DNA of 64,000 nucleotides from Pteria penguin. Its lineage: Eukaryota > Mollusca > Bivalvia > Pterioida > Pteriidae. Positions within the stretch are counted from its first letter, which is position 1; each line of letters opens with the position of its first letter. Positions 24,208 through 33,830 of the stretch are shown here, piece after piece. The translations under genes and the position numbers were made by a program. The stretch is taken from contig CM068593.1 in assembly GCA_035048485.1 (NCBI GenBank), positions 4,907,151-4,971,150 on the forward strand, in the 5' to 3' direction. A model generated the notes under the pieces. The model was not told the origin of the DNA and searched no databases. It saw only the letters and a program-made list of their open reading frames with translations.

Positions 24208-24994
24208 TGAATATTTTAACACACACAATAAGCGACAGAATAATACGTGTTTTAGGGCAATATATTGATAATTTAAGTTAAGCAGACCTATGTTTAAACC
24301 TATTTCTGTGCAATGAAATTTCAATAACAAGGATAACAAAGCCTGTTTTGCAAGAACTTTTACTACGTTTAGTACTTTAAAGAAGGTACTACTTTGTTAC
24401 GTGAATTAAAAAGGCGGTGCAGAGGTAAAATTTTTACGATCGCTAGAAGACTGTCGAGCAAATGCTCGACGCCTTAAAAATCGTAAATTCTGCTGTATAC
24501 TAAGATTTATTTACTTTATTTCTACCTTAATGATTTATACTGGTCAGAATATATCTAAAACCTCTGAGCAAAATTCATAGCTTGTCATATTATTGAGAGC
24601 TCTCACAGTTAAAAAGAAGGGGGGTATCATAAAACTTAATGCAAAACATCTTCAGATGAATTTCAATGTGACTGATCAAATACAGGTAGTAGTATAATCA
24701 TTCTGGTTGTTAGATGTACGTGTATGATGACAGACAAAAGCAAAAGATATCCTATTTCTGTATGAATATATCATATGGATAGTTACACAACATGTTTCAC
24801 TGGATTAAGATATATCTGTAATGGATAAAGGTTTATTAAGATTACAGAGATTACTGGAAATTAAACAAGAATCACCTGTACTCTCTTGTATTTCCCTTAT
24901 TTGTTTTTATGTAGTATATATCCCTATTCAAAGCCTGTTCCATGATGATGATGATATATGCAATGTTAGATCTGAATTAAACTATAGATATGAC

Positions 24995-25865
24995 AGAGTG
25001 AAGACTGAGTGAAGGCAGAGTGGAGACTGAGTGGAGACTGAGTGAAGGCAGAGTGGAGACTGAGTGAAGGCAGAGTAAAGACAGAGTGAAGGCAGAGTGA
25101 AGACTGAGTGAAGGCAGAGTAAAGACAGAGTGAAGGCAGAGTGAAGACTGAGTGAAGGCAGAGTGGAGACTGAGTGAAGGCAGAGTGGAGACTGAGTGAA
25201 GGCAGAGTAAAGACAGAGTGAAGGCAGAGTGAAGACTGAGTGAAGGCAGAGTGGAGACTAAGTGAAGGCAGAGTGAAGGCAGAGTGGAGACTGAGTGAAG
25301 GCAGAGTGGAGACTGAGTGAAGGCAGAGTGAAGACTGAGTGAAGGCAGAGTGGAGACTGAGTGAAGGCAGAGTGAAGACTGAGTGAAGGCAGAGTGGAGA
25401 CTGAGTGAAGGCAGAGTGGAGACTGAGTGAAGGCAGAGTGAAGACTGAGTGAAGGCAGAGTAAAGACAGAGTGAAGAGTAAAGACAGAGTGAAGACTGAG
25501 TGAAGGCAGAGTGAAGTGAAGACTACGTGAAGGCAGAGTAAAGTGAAGACTAAGTGAAGGCAGAGTGGAGACTGAGTGAAGGCAGAGTGAAGACTGAGTG
25601 AAGGCAGAGTGGAGACTGAGTGAAGACAGAGTGAAGACTGAGTGAAGGCAGAGTGAAGACTGAGTGAAGGCAGAGTAAAGACAGAGTGAAGGCAGAGTAA
25701 AGTGAAGACTGAGTGAAGGCAGAGTAAAGACTGAGTGAAGGCAGAGTAAAGACAGAGTGAAGGCTGAGAGAAGTGAAGACTGAGTGAAGGCAGAATGAAG
25801 TGAAGACTGAGTGAAGACTGAGTGAAGGCAGAGTGAGGTGAAGACTGAGTGAAGACTGGGTGAAT
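24995..25865. repeat. 22-bp (11+11) minisatellite abutting a splice donor, about 39 copies
   Basis: The plus strand reads GTGAAGGCAGA and GTGAAGACTGA in alternation with GTGGAGACTGA and GTAAAGACAGA variants, giving strong purine/pyrimidine strand asymmetry. On the gene strand the first unit (CAGTATTCACC) begins at intron position +3 of the exon ending at 25872. It keeps long frames open on the minus strand, which I regard as non-coding. Confidence 0.95.
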
Positions 25866-25871
25866 ACTGAC

Positions 25872-25991
25872 CTCTTTAACATCATCCTCTGGTATAAATT
25901 CACCCTCACTATGAATGGAGGAACATGAGACACTATGATTAAAGTTATGTGGGAGGGATCCAGGTGGAGGACTAGGGGAATCCCGGGCATT
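25872..25991 (-). CDS. MAP3K2/3: MAP3K2/3 exon: Ser/Pro linker with SEGEFIPED
   Basis: 40 codons in phase 0; acceptor TTTTTCAG, donor GAG|GTCAGT. It encodes NARDSPSPPPGSLPHNFN and IHSEGEFIPEDDVKE. The SPPPG and INSEGEFIPE motifs are diagnostic of the MEKK2/3 linker. The intron bases from +3 onward already resemble the 11/22-bp repeat that fills 24995-25865. Reading through the donor gives a long open frame made of repeat, which I treat as non-coding. Confidence 0.92.
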
Positions 25992-26189
25992 CTGAAAAAT
26001 AAAAAGACAAATGCTGTCAGGTATATTGTTCGGTGAAGAAAAATAGCACAAACAGATTGGTCTCTAATACAACATCATAAGACACCACATGTATCATTTA
26101 GAAAACATTACACACACAGCAATTTATAAAACTCCTATAAAAACTTAAACATATGCAAACAATCCACATGAGTAGAACACTAAAGCTGA

Positions 26190-27306
26190 GCAGCTGCAGT
26201 ACATCACAACTAGCTGCAGTACATCACAATATGCTGCAGTACATCACAACTAGCTGCAGTACATCACACCTAGCTGCAGTACTAGCTGCAGTACATCACA
26301 ACATGCTGCAGTACATCACACCTAGCTGCAGTACATCAAAACATGCTGCAGTACATCACAACTAGCTGCAGTACATCACACCTAGCTGCAGTACATCACA
26401 ACATGCTGCAGTACATCACACCTAGCTGCAGTACATCACACCTAGCTGTAGTACATCACAACATGCTGCAGTACATCACAACTAGCTGCAGTACATCACA
26501 CCTAGCTGTAGTACATCACAACATGCTGCAGTACATCACACCTAGCTGCAGTACATCAAAACATGCTGCAGTACATCACAACTAGCTGCAGTACATCACA
26601 CCTAGCTGCAGTACATCACAACATGCTGCAGTACATCACACCTAGCTGCAGTACATCACACCTAGCTGCAGTACATCACACCTAGCTGCAGTACATCACA
26701 ACTAGCTGCAGTACATCACACCTAGCTGCAGTACATCACAACTAGCTGCAGTACATCACACCTAGCTGCAGTACATCACAACTAGCTGCAGTACATCACA
26801 CCTAGCTGCAGTACATCACACCTAGCTGCAGTACATCACAACTAGCTGCAGTACATCACACCTAGCTGCAGTACATCACACCTAGCTGCAGTACATCACA
26901 ACATGCTGCAGTACATCACACCTAGCTGCAGTACATCACACCTAGCTGCAGTACATCACAACATGCTGCAGTACATCACAACTAGCTGCAGTACATCACA
27001 CCTAGCTGCAGTACATCACAACTAGCTGCAGTACATCACACCTAGCTGCAGTACATCACACCTAGCTGCAGTACATCACAACATGCTGCAGTACATCACA
27101 CCTAGCTGCAGTACATCACACCTAGCTGCAGTACATCACAACATGCTGCAGTACATCACAACTAGCTCAGTACATCACACCTAGCTGCAGTACATCACAC
27201 CTAGCTGCAGTACATCACACCTAGCTGCAGTACATCACAACTAGCTGCAGTACATCACACCTAGCTGCAGTACATCACACCTAGCTGCAGTACATCACAA
27301 CTAGCT
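26190..27306. repeat. 20-bp minisatellite, about 56 copies
   Basis: Unit CTAGCTGCAGTACATCACAC in a strict 20-bp step. Three unit types alternate: CCTAGCTGCAG, ACTAGCTGCAG and ACATGCTGCAG, plus rare GTAG and TCAAAA variants and one unit lacking two bases near 27166. Ends about 20 bp from the splice donor at 27328. Confidence 0.97.
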
Positions 27307-27328
27307 GCACCACAAATAACGTGTATAC

Positions 27329-27511
27329 CTGAGATCCATACGAGCTGTCTGCCATGGAAGGTGGACCAGAGCTCCGTACAGCTGCTACTTTTTGGCCTCC
27401 ACCGACGGCAGGGAGGGTGAGAAAGATACGAAGACTAGTGATCTTGTCATTACCATCCACCAAATCCACAGCAGTCTTCAAATCATTGTCATTACATATT
27501 GGAATTCGCAT
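27329..27511 (-). CDS. MAP3K2/3: MAP3K2/3 exon: C-terminal PB1 and start of linker
   Basis: 61 codons in phase 0 at both ends; acceptor CTCCTGCAG, donor CAG|GTATAC. It encodes MRIPICNDNDLKTAVDLVDG, then KITSLRIFLTL. This is the end of a PB1 domain: the DNDLKTAVDLVD helix matches DDLDKAVELLDRS and the SLRIFLTL strand matches SLRILLL in MEKK2/3. A Gly/Ser-rich linker follows. The 20-bp array at 26190-27306 starts about 20 bp beyond the donor. Confidence 0.92.
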
Positions 27512-29238
27512 CTGCAGGAGAAATTGATATATGAGAAATATGTATTACATTAAAGTCTTTAGTTTCATTTATCTTCCGGATATGTTTCCTTCAAACCATT
27601 TAATAAATACACAATATAAATCACTTCACATTGGAGGGCTTCACTTACATACTACGTTACACATACAGCACATGCATAGACTGTCCAAAAGAATTCAACA
27701 TCCTAGTGTATACAATACAGATTTCACTATGCTAATGTGTAGATCGCATAGTCTGTCTGAGAGAATTCACCATGCTAATGTGTAAATGTCAATCTTCTGA
27801 TACTAATTTCACCTACTCAGTAGTTGTATAGCTATAGTCTTATGCCACATGCACACCTTGATTATTTCACCCATACGGTAGCAGTACTTACAACTTGAGT
27901 AACTATCATTTAGGCCATCCATTTTTCCTTTGAAATTGCCAATTTAACAACCAGTAATTTTTGCTAATTTTGAATCCTGAGTGAAGCATCATTAACAAGC
28001 TAACCCCTTCTAATGACACTAGAGTCCTTGAAATTTTTTAGTCCTGCTGGCAAACCAATTAAATTCAAGAATGTCCGAAACGACTGAGCACTGCGTCTGT
28101 CCTTGTAACTGGCCAATTCTTCATACTGTTTTCGAAATTCTGATCCAGAAAAAATTTAAGTGTAAAATGTTTAATCTTTATGAATAACCAACTGCTAATG
28201 TTTCAAGCATACATTTGACCCTCACTGTGACACCATGGCTTCTTGATGGATAAAATTTGTCAAAGTGCAAAACCAGGTACAAACCTCACAAATCAGATGC
28301 TCCCCAGCCAAAAAGCCGGAATCATTCTGAAAAAGTCTTCAGCATGCAAGTTCAAACTAGAATTGCTTAAAAACATAAATTCAAATACAGGCATGACATG
28401 TACTGTTTGCATTTAAGCTCGTACCAGTAAATTCGGCCCAAAACAACATTTCTATAAACTACTGTTTTTCTTCCATCAGTGACCGTGTGAAGTCTGCTTC
28501 TCATGTTCAGACAGTAAACATTACAAAATCATGCATTAAAGCCAAAAACAAATAATCTGTTGCTCATAAAACTGTAGTCACACTAAATGAGTTTGTAAGA
28601 AAACAAACTGAACTAAAATTTCATAACATACATGCTAGCATCAAAATGATCAGGCGCATAACAGACTTCTTTTGTATGTGTAAGCATAGCATAAATTTGA
28701 GCTATTTTTCTGTAAACCATTACAGTACTTTACTCCTTTTTACACTGAACATTTTTCAGACTGATATGTTTCTGTTTGGACTGACAAGTTTGTATCAAGT
28801 GTCAGTCTGAATGACTGATGACTGACACCAGAAAAAAGATTTCAAGAACTCTGTGACACAGGGCATTGATTTATACTGTCTTATCTGAACACCACAAAAA
28901 TCTGCTATCAAATGTCACAATGGCCGAGGCAGTGCTCTATCATGCTTACACAACAGTCAATAACCATAAAGACAACATATTGGAAATGTATTACTTTGCT
29001 TGTTAAACATTAAATAACGTTAGAATAAATGTAAAATAATTGACATTTAGAACAATTTTGGGCATACAATACTTTACCAGTACACTTTTTTTGTACATGG
29101 TATTTCATATGGTAATTAGAAATAAAAAGATTAACGTGTCTCGTAAATAAAGTAAACATACTTGTGATGAATACTGTATGCTATCATACTAGTTACAATA
29201 GAGAAAATTACCTGGTCAATTTATATTGAAACATGTTT
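27512..29238 (-). other. MAP3K2/3: Intron of the kinase gene (distal part)
   Basis: No coding or repeat feature recognised, apart from a two-copy AGAATTCA(C/A)CATGCTAATGTG-like repeat near 27690-27790. Confidence 0.6.
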
Positions 29239-29530
29239 GGTATATTCCATAAATTACTGGAGAGAGTCTGTAACTCCTGCCAAGATTTTGTCCACTAGGA
29301 CTTGTAAAGGATTTATAAACCAAAACATTACCTGGAATTTGTTGACTAAGTCTTGACAGGATTTTGTTCACCAAGTCCTGCCAGGATTTTGTTAACCAAG
29401 TCATGTCAAGGATTTGTTAACTAAATTTTTACCAGGAATAAGTTAACTAAGTCTAGACAGATTTCTGTTGACCAAGTCCTGTCAGGTCAAAATTTCACCA
29501 TGAAGTTATTGACAAAGTCTTGCCAAGTTT
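29239..29530. repeat. Decayed ~26-bp tandem repeat
   Basis: Recurring TTTTGTTAACCAAGTCCTGC and CCAGGA words with many differences, about 8-10 copies. Overlaps no exon. Confidence 0.75.
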
Positions 29531-29599
29531 TTGATACAACATACAAAATATTTATGTCAGACGTATTATGTTTGTAAACTGATGTCACCTTTGACCTGG

Positions 29600-29865
29600 A
29601 CGGATATAAACTGACCTTACCGCTGACCTGAGCAGATGTTATGTGACCTCACTATTTATCTAGTGGATGATAACTTACCTCATCATTGACATGAGTGGAT
29701 GTTAACTTACTTCACCATTGACCTGAGTGGATGTTAACTGACCTCACCACTGACCCGAGTGGATGTAAACTTACTTCACTACTGCCCTGAGTGGATGTTA
29801 ACTTACCTCACCATTGACCTGAATGGATGTAAACTTACCTCACCATTGACCTGAGTGAAAAACAT
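29600..29865. repeat. 32-bp array of duplicated exon end plus 5' splice site
   Basis: Unit contains ACTTACCTCACCATTGACCT and GAGTGGATGTTA. The unit matches the last bases of exon 29839-29944 and its donor. Donor-position GTs lie at 29838 (real), 29806, 29774, 29742, 29710, 29678, 29647 and 29615. Confidence 0.95.
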
Positions 29866-29944
29866 TTTAAGGTCCATGCCATACATTTCTCGTATCTTGG
29901 ATTTCAGCTGATCAAAAGTCACAGGCCGGTGTAAATAAATACTC
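29839..29944 (-). CDS. MAP3K2/3: MAP3K2/3 exon: middle of the PB1 domain
   Basis: The exon starts after TATTCCAG with the last base of a split codon and ends in phase 0 at GAG|GTAAGT. It encodes SIYLHRPVTFDQLKSKIR, then EMYGMDLKMFFTQVNGE. This matches the PB1 strand 2, helix 1 and strand 3 region of MEKK2/3, where the human proteins have RPVKLEDL. PB1 strand 1, carrying the conserved basic residue, must lie on an upstream exon I did not find. The last 20 or so coding bases and the donor are the template of the 32-bp array at 29600-29865. Confidence 0.88.
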
Positions 29945-30806
29945 CTGGAATATATGTGAATGGTCACATGTCAGTGATGGATCAAGGATGTCAGGGCATA
30001 AATGTGTACAAATTAGATAATATACAGCTCCAATTCACTTACTTTACTTTTAAAGCATCAATGAAATTTGTTTAATCTCATGAACACAAATTCCATAATT
30101 CTTGAACATTTAAATGAGACTAAAATGCTGATTTCACAAAGATTTCTTTTGCATTAACAATGTAAAACTGTTTTGTAATTAAGTATCATATTAACTGATT
30201 CATAATTTATGGAATTAATACGTTGTACTTTCACGTCTATGTACAAGCTACAAGCCACAATTCATTTTTGGTTCAATACAATTTCAGTTTGATTTATCCA
30301 CTTTTGTCACTTTATTCAAAATCCAACATGGCAGTGAGATGCACATAACAGTATAAAATTTCGCAACATACCACAGAAATATAGATTTCTTATAGCTTTG
30401 ATCTCCGAATGGATTTGTTCTGCCACTAAACATTACTGAATTTGCTTTTACTTGGTCACATTGTAGCATACAACTATTATCTCTGATCTCAGTAAAACAG
30501 TTTGATATGACAATTTACATTCATACCTATTGTAAAAGGAGGTAGACATATTAATACTCACATAGTCACACACCAAAATGAACACTTGCTTTAACTCTTG
30601 ACCCAGATTTGATGGCATATTTAACAGTGAGAATTATCCCAAAATTCACATGTTCAAAAATCTGATGATCGTGTGACTAACTTCCAATAAAAATAGTCAA
30701 ACTCAAATGAATCAACCCTTCCCACTAATTCTATAAATAATGCATTGAATGAATGGTAGCTTTGAGCTTGACATTCTTACAAGTACAATATATATTATTA
30801 CTTTTG

Positions 30807-31004
30807 TCTATTTGACAGTGGGCAGGCTCGGTGTAGTGGTTAAGCGCTTGGCTTATGGCGCAGACGATCCGGGTTCGATTCCCGAGTTGCACCACTATGT
30901 TTAAGAAATTGGTTACCTTCTGCTTCCATGTCGTGATATAACTGAAAAATTGTTGAAAGCAATGTACAGCACCAATCAACCAACCAACCATCTATTTGAC
31001 AGTG
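30807..31004 (+). mobile_element. tRNA-derived SINE, family A, with 14-bp TSD
   Basis: The element itself is 30821-30990 (170 bp). A-box-like GGTGTAGTGG and B box GGTTCGATTCC form the head; the tail is (CCAA)n-like. A perfect 14-bp target duplication TCTATTTGACAGTG lies at 30807-30820 and 30991-31004. Other copies: 45993-46144 and 62505-62665. It is not a functional tRNA: the acceptor arms do not pair. Confidence 0.95.
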
Positions 31005-31034
31005 TCTAGTATAGAGTCATGACACAGTATTATG

Positions 31035-31530
31035 AAATGTTAGCCAGGAAAGCCTTGATTCTGCTATAGAATAACAGAGCATATCTTTAACATACATGCT
31101 TTGGTTTTATATACTGTTCACATACTCTCATTTCTATTGTTTTTTTGGTGATCTCACTTCATCATAGGGGTTCACATATACTCTTCAAGTAGACATATTT
31201 TGTTATTTTCCACTTGGTTTTCATTTTCACTGATTTTGTATGTCCTCTGGTTTCATGATTTTAAGACTTATGGTTTGGATTTATCCATCATCTTCACATT
31301 GCAGATGGAAATGTAAGGCTGAATCTCCCCAAAAAACAATAGAAATGAGAGTATGATTGATTGATTGATTGATTGATTTTTGTTTAACGTCACACCACGA
31401 ATATTTCACATATATACTGACGGCATCTGCCTGATGCGGGAGAGTATGTGAACAGTATATGAAACCAAAGCATGTGTGTTAAACATATGCTCTGTTATAA
31501 CAGCATCAAAGCTTTCCTGGCTAACATTTT
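31035..31530. mobile_element. Foldback element, right arm split by a SINE
   Basis: 31035-31145 (AAATGTTAGCCAGGAAAGC ... ACATACTCTCATTTCTATTG) recurs inverted as 31440-31530 plus 31333-31355. The loop, about 31146-31332, carries no gene. The truncated SINE at 31356-31439 interrupts the right arm. Confidence 0.85.
31356..31439 (-). mobile_element. Truncated SINE, family B
   Basis: Matches the tail-proximal part of the family B SINEs (GATTGATTGATT, CGTCACACCACGAATATTTC, GACGGCATCTGCCTGATGCGG region) and lacks the tRNA head. Flanked by a perfect 9-bp duplication GAGAGTATG (31347-31355, 31440-31448). Confidence 0.9.
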
Positions 31531-31671
31531 AAATAAGTTCTATGGGTGATAACTCCCAAAAAAATTTATTTCCAGAAAAGACCCTTAACTGATGACCCCA
31601 AAATCAATAGGCATCCATCCCATTTGAGAGATTTCATACATCTAAATATAGTTTGTATAGTATGCATGGTA

Positions 31672-32216
31672 CAGTGCCCGCCACTTAATTGAATATCGCA
31701 TTATTGAATATTTCGTTTTATTGAAGAAGCTGCTGAAATCCAAAACCATTTTCTATCACATCTATTGGAAATCTGCCACTTATTGCACTAGAATAAAGTA
31801 GCAACTTAGTTTACTTGAATAGCACGAACATCTCACCATGCATAGGCCCTACCTTTGTCAAAATTTAACTGTATCGCGCCTGAGACCATACTGTTTACTA
31901 TGGTATTTGCAACCTATCGATTACAGATAAATGGTTTCACACCTGTTCAGGTGAAAGCAGTTGACCAAATCACAAGTTAATAGTCTAATTGGCCATGGCA
32001 GTAGGGATCAAAGGATTCATTCACTGCCGATTACCGAAGCCATGTCGTATGCAAGATCATTGGAGACATCGACAAGATGACGCTGTCAGCCAACGACACT
32101 GCATGCAGACTGACCCTGTTCACCTATTCAGTAAGGGCTGGTGCATTGTAAAGTCAATAACCACTGCCAATTGCTTCCACAAGACTGGCTTTGTGTCTCA
32201 TCAAACAGGGGCATAA
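31672..32216 (+). pseudogene. pogo/Tigger-like transposon relic
   Basis: TA at 31670-31671 is followed by CAGTGCCCGCCACTTAATTG, which resembles pogo/Tigger termini. From about 32040 the plus strand in broken frames reads VVCKIIGDIDKMTLSAND, then SITTANCFHKTGF at 32149-32187. The family C-terminal DDE region reads (T)IxNCFxxAGF. No right terminus was found. Inactive: frameshifts and most of the transposase is missing. Confidence 0.55.
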
Positions 32217-32852
32217 ATATGAATTTCATTAGTCAAAATATTCACTTAGATTTTTCATCAAGAGTTCTCTATTACCCTGTGAGAAACCCACTATGTAATT
32301 ATGATATTTAATGACCAATTGTTTTATCCTTTCCATTTATATGTATAAATTATGATATAAAACCAACTGCCTTCTACTACCAGATCTATGGTGATCAGTC
32401 ACTACCAGATTCATGGTGATCAGTCACTTCCAGATCTATGGTGACCTGTTACCAGATATTCTGCAGTCTATCTGCTATGGCAGTCACGAAAACACCCAGG
32501 ATATACAATGTCTTACAACCATATATTACGGAAGGTATATTTCATGCCACAACTGACCTTTTTTCTCCATTATATTCTGACTTTATTTTCAAGCCTTGTT
32601 TATGCTGCAAATACAAACAAATGGATATAATATTAGAAAAACTTTCTCACTACAGTAACTACTAACTTATTATTCAAAAAGGCAAAATATTTCTAAAGTA
32701 AAGATAAATACATGCATGGCCCCTATGTTAATTTCTCCTACAGCTGATAGTTAAATCAATTAGTAATGACTGCAAGAAATTCAATATATCATGATAAACC
32801 TGCACTAATTCTGAAATCTAATGCCACCAAAGCAACTTAGTGATTGACTTAC

Positions 32853-32962
32853 ATGTGCATTTAAGTAGGTATTGAAGACTTGTTTGTCTCCTTGTTTGAG
32901 CCCTTTTTCTAACTGAGACTGTATACTGCCCATCACAGCCTCTAAGGCTGGATTCTGCCCAT
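32853..32962 (-). CDS. Tentative N-terminal exon of the MAP3K2/3-like gene
   Basis: An open 110-bp segment follows a good acceptor (TTGTATTGTAG) and ends at a GTAAGT donor. It reads as an acidic/polar helix-like peptide containing NPALEAVMGSIQSQLEKG and GDKQVFNTYLNAH. The ALEAVMGSI part weakly recalls the EALNSIM segment at the start of vertebrate MEKK2/3, which is why I place it in this gene. It begins with two bases of a split codon and ends in phase 0. This does not fit the next exon found (29839-29944), so a linking exon is missing. It could also be a chance open segment. Confidence 0.5.
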
Positions 32963-32994
32963 CTACAATACAAACGGTACAAGTCATAATAACA

Positions 32995-33830
32995 CAACAT
33001 GTAAGTTAGAGTAACATGTACAGACTCTAGACATGTTAGTATACTCAATGTAACATGTGTGGACTCTAGACATCTTAGTATGCTCAATGTAACATGTACA
33101 AACTCTAGACACCTTAGTATGCTCTATGTAACATGTACGGACTCTAGATATCTTAGTATGCTCAATGTAACATGTATGGACTCTAGATATCTTAGTATGC
33201 TCTATGTATCATGTACAGACTCTAGATATCTTAGTATGCTCTATGTATCATGTACAGACTCTAAATATCTTAGTATGTTCTATGTAAAATGTATGGACTC
33301 TAGATATCTTAGTATGCTGAATGTAATATGTATGGACTCTAGATATCTTAGTATGCTCTATTTAACATGTAAGGACTCTAGACATCTTAGTATGCTTTAT
33401 GCATCATGTACAGACTCTAGTTATCTTAGTATGCTCTATGTATCATGTACAGATTCTAGATATCTTAGTATGCTCTATGTAAAATGTATGGACACAAGAT
33501 ATCTTAGTATGCTCTATGTTACATGTATGGACTCTAGATATCTTAGTATGCTCAATGTAACATGTACAGACTCTAGTTATAGATATCTTAGTATGCTTAA
33601 TGTAACATGTATGGACTCTAGATATCTTTGTATGCTCTATGTATCATGTACAGACTCTAGATATCTTAGTATGCTCAATGTATCATGTATGGACTCTAGA
33701 TATCTTAGTATGCTCAATGTATCATGTATGGACTCTAGATATCTTAGTATGCTCTATGTAACATGTATGGACTCTAGATATCTTAGTGTGCTCTATGTAA
33801 CATGTAAGGATTCTAGACATCTTTGTACAT
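32995..33830. repeat. 39-bp minisatellite, about 21 copies
   Basis: Unit contains GACTCTAGATATCTTAGTAT and GCTCTATGTATCATGTACA. Since 39 is a multiple of three, a 286-codon plus-strand frame stays open with a 13-residue period (MDSRYLSMLYVTC). Its start is about 35 bp upstream of the acceptor of the tentative exon 32853-32962. Confidence 0.96.

Larger units (their letters stand above)
22612..25871 (-). other. MAP3K2/3: Intron of the kinase gene
   Basis: Contains the possible transposon at 23097-24207 and the 22-bp array at 24995-25865. GTCGAGCA-AA-TGCTCGAC (24453-24470) is a small perfect palindrome. An E2F-like word TTTAGCGGGAAAA occurs near 23395; I see no evidence that it acts as a promoter. 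Confidence 0.7.
14386..32962 (-). other. MAP3K2/3: MAP3K2/MAP3K3-like kinase gene, 12-exon model
   Basis: MEKK2/3-type MAP kinase kinase kinase. In this family the N-terminal PB1 domain binds MEK5 and the C-terminal STE11-type kinase phosphorylates MAP2Ks of the ERK5, JNK and p38 pathways in the cytoplasm. Exons in order on the minus strand: 32853-32962 (tentative), 29839-29944, 27329-27511, 25872-25991, 22544-22611, 21442-21509, 19789-20103, 18857-19005, 17207-17332, 16476-16605, 15942-16116, 14386-14614. All junctions are GT-AG and the last eleven exons join in one frame. Family marks are SEGEFIPED in the linker, SPRAPTRW before the kinase, and LGSGAFG, HRDIK, GDFG and [10 protein letters not shown] in the kinase. 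The tentative first exon ends in phase 0 while the next starts with one base of a split codon, so at least one exon between 29945 and 32852 is missing; the start codon was not found. MAP3K2 and MAP3K3 are vertebrate paralogues, so a single invertebrate gene would be co-orthologous to both. Confidence 0.93.

Noticed and set aside
30284..30469. Candidate for the missing PB1 exon (phase fits a donor at about 30373)
   Set aside because: The encoded peptide lacks the conserved KF...G.R strand and no convincing acceptor lies upstream.
30821..30898. tRNA gene candidate
   Set aside because: A and B boxes are present but the acceptor and anticodon arms do not pair properly, and the unit is the head of a SINE with its own target duplication.
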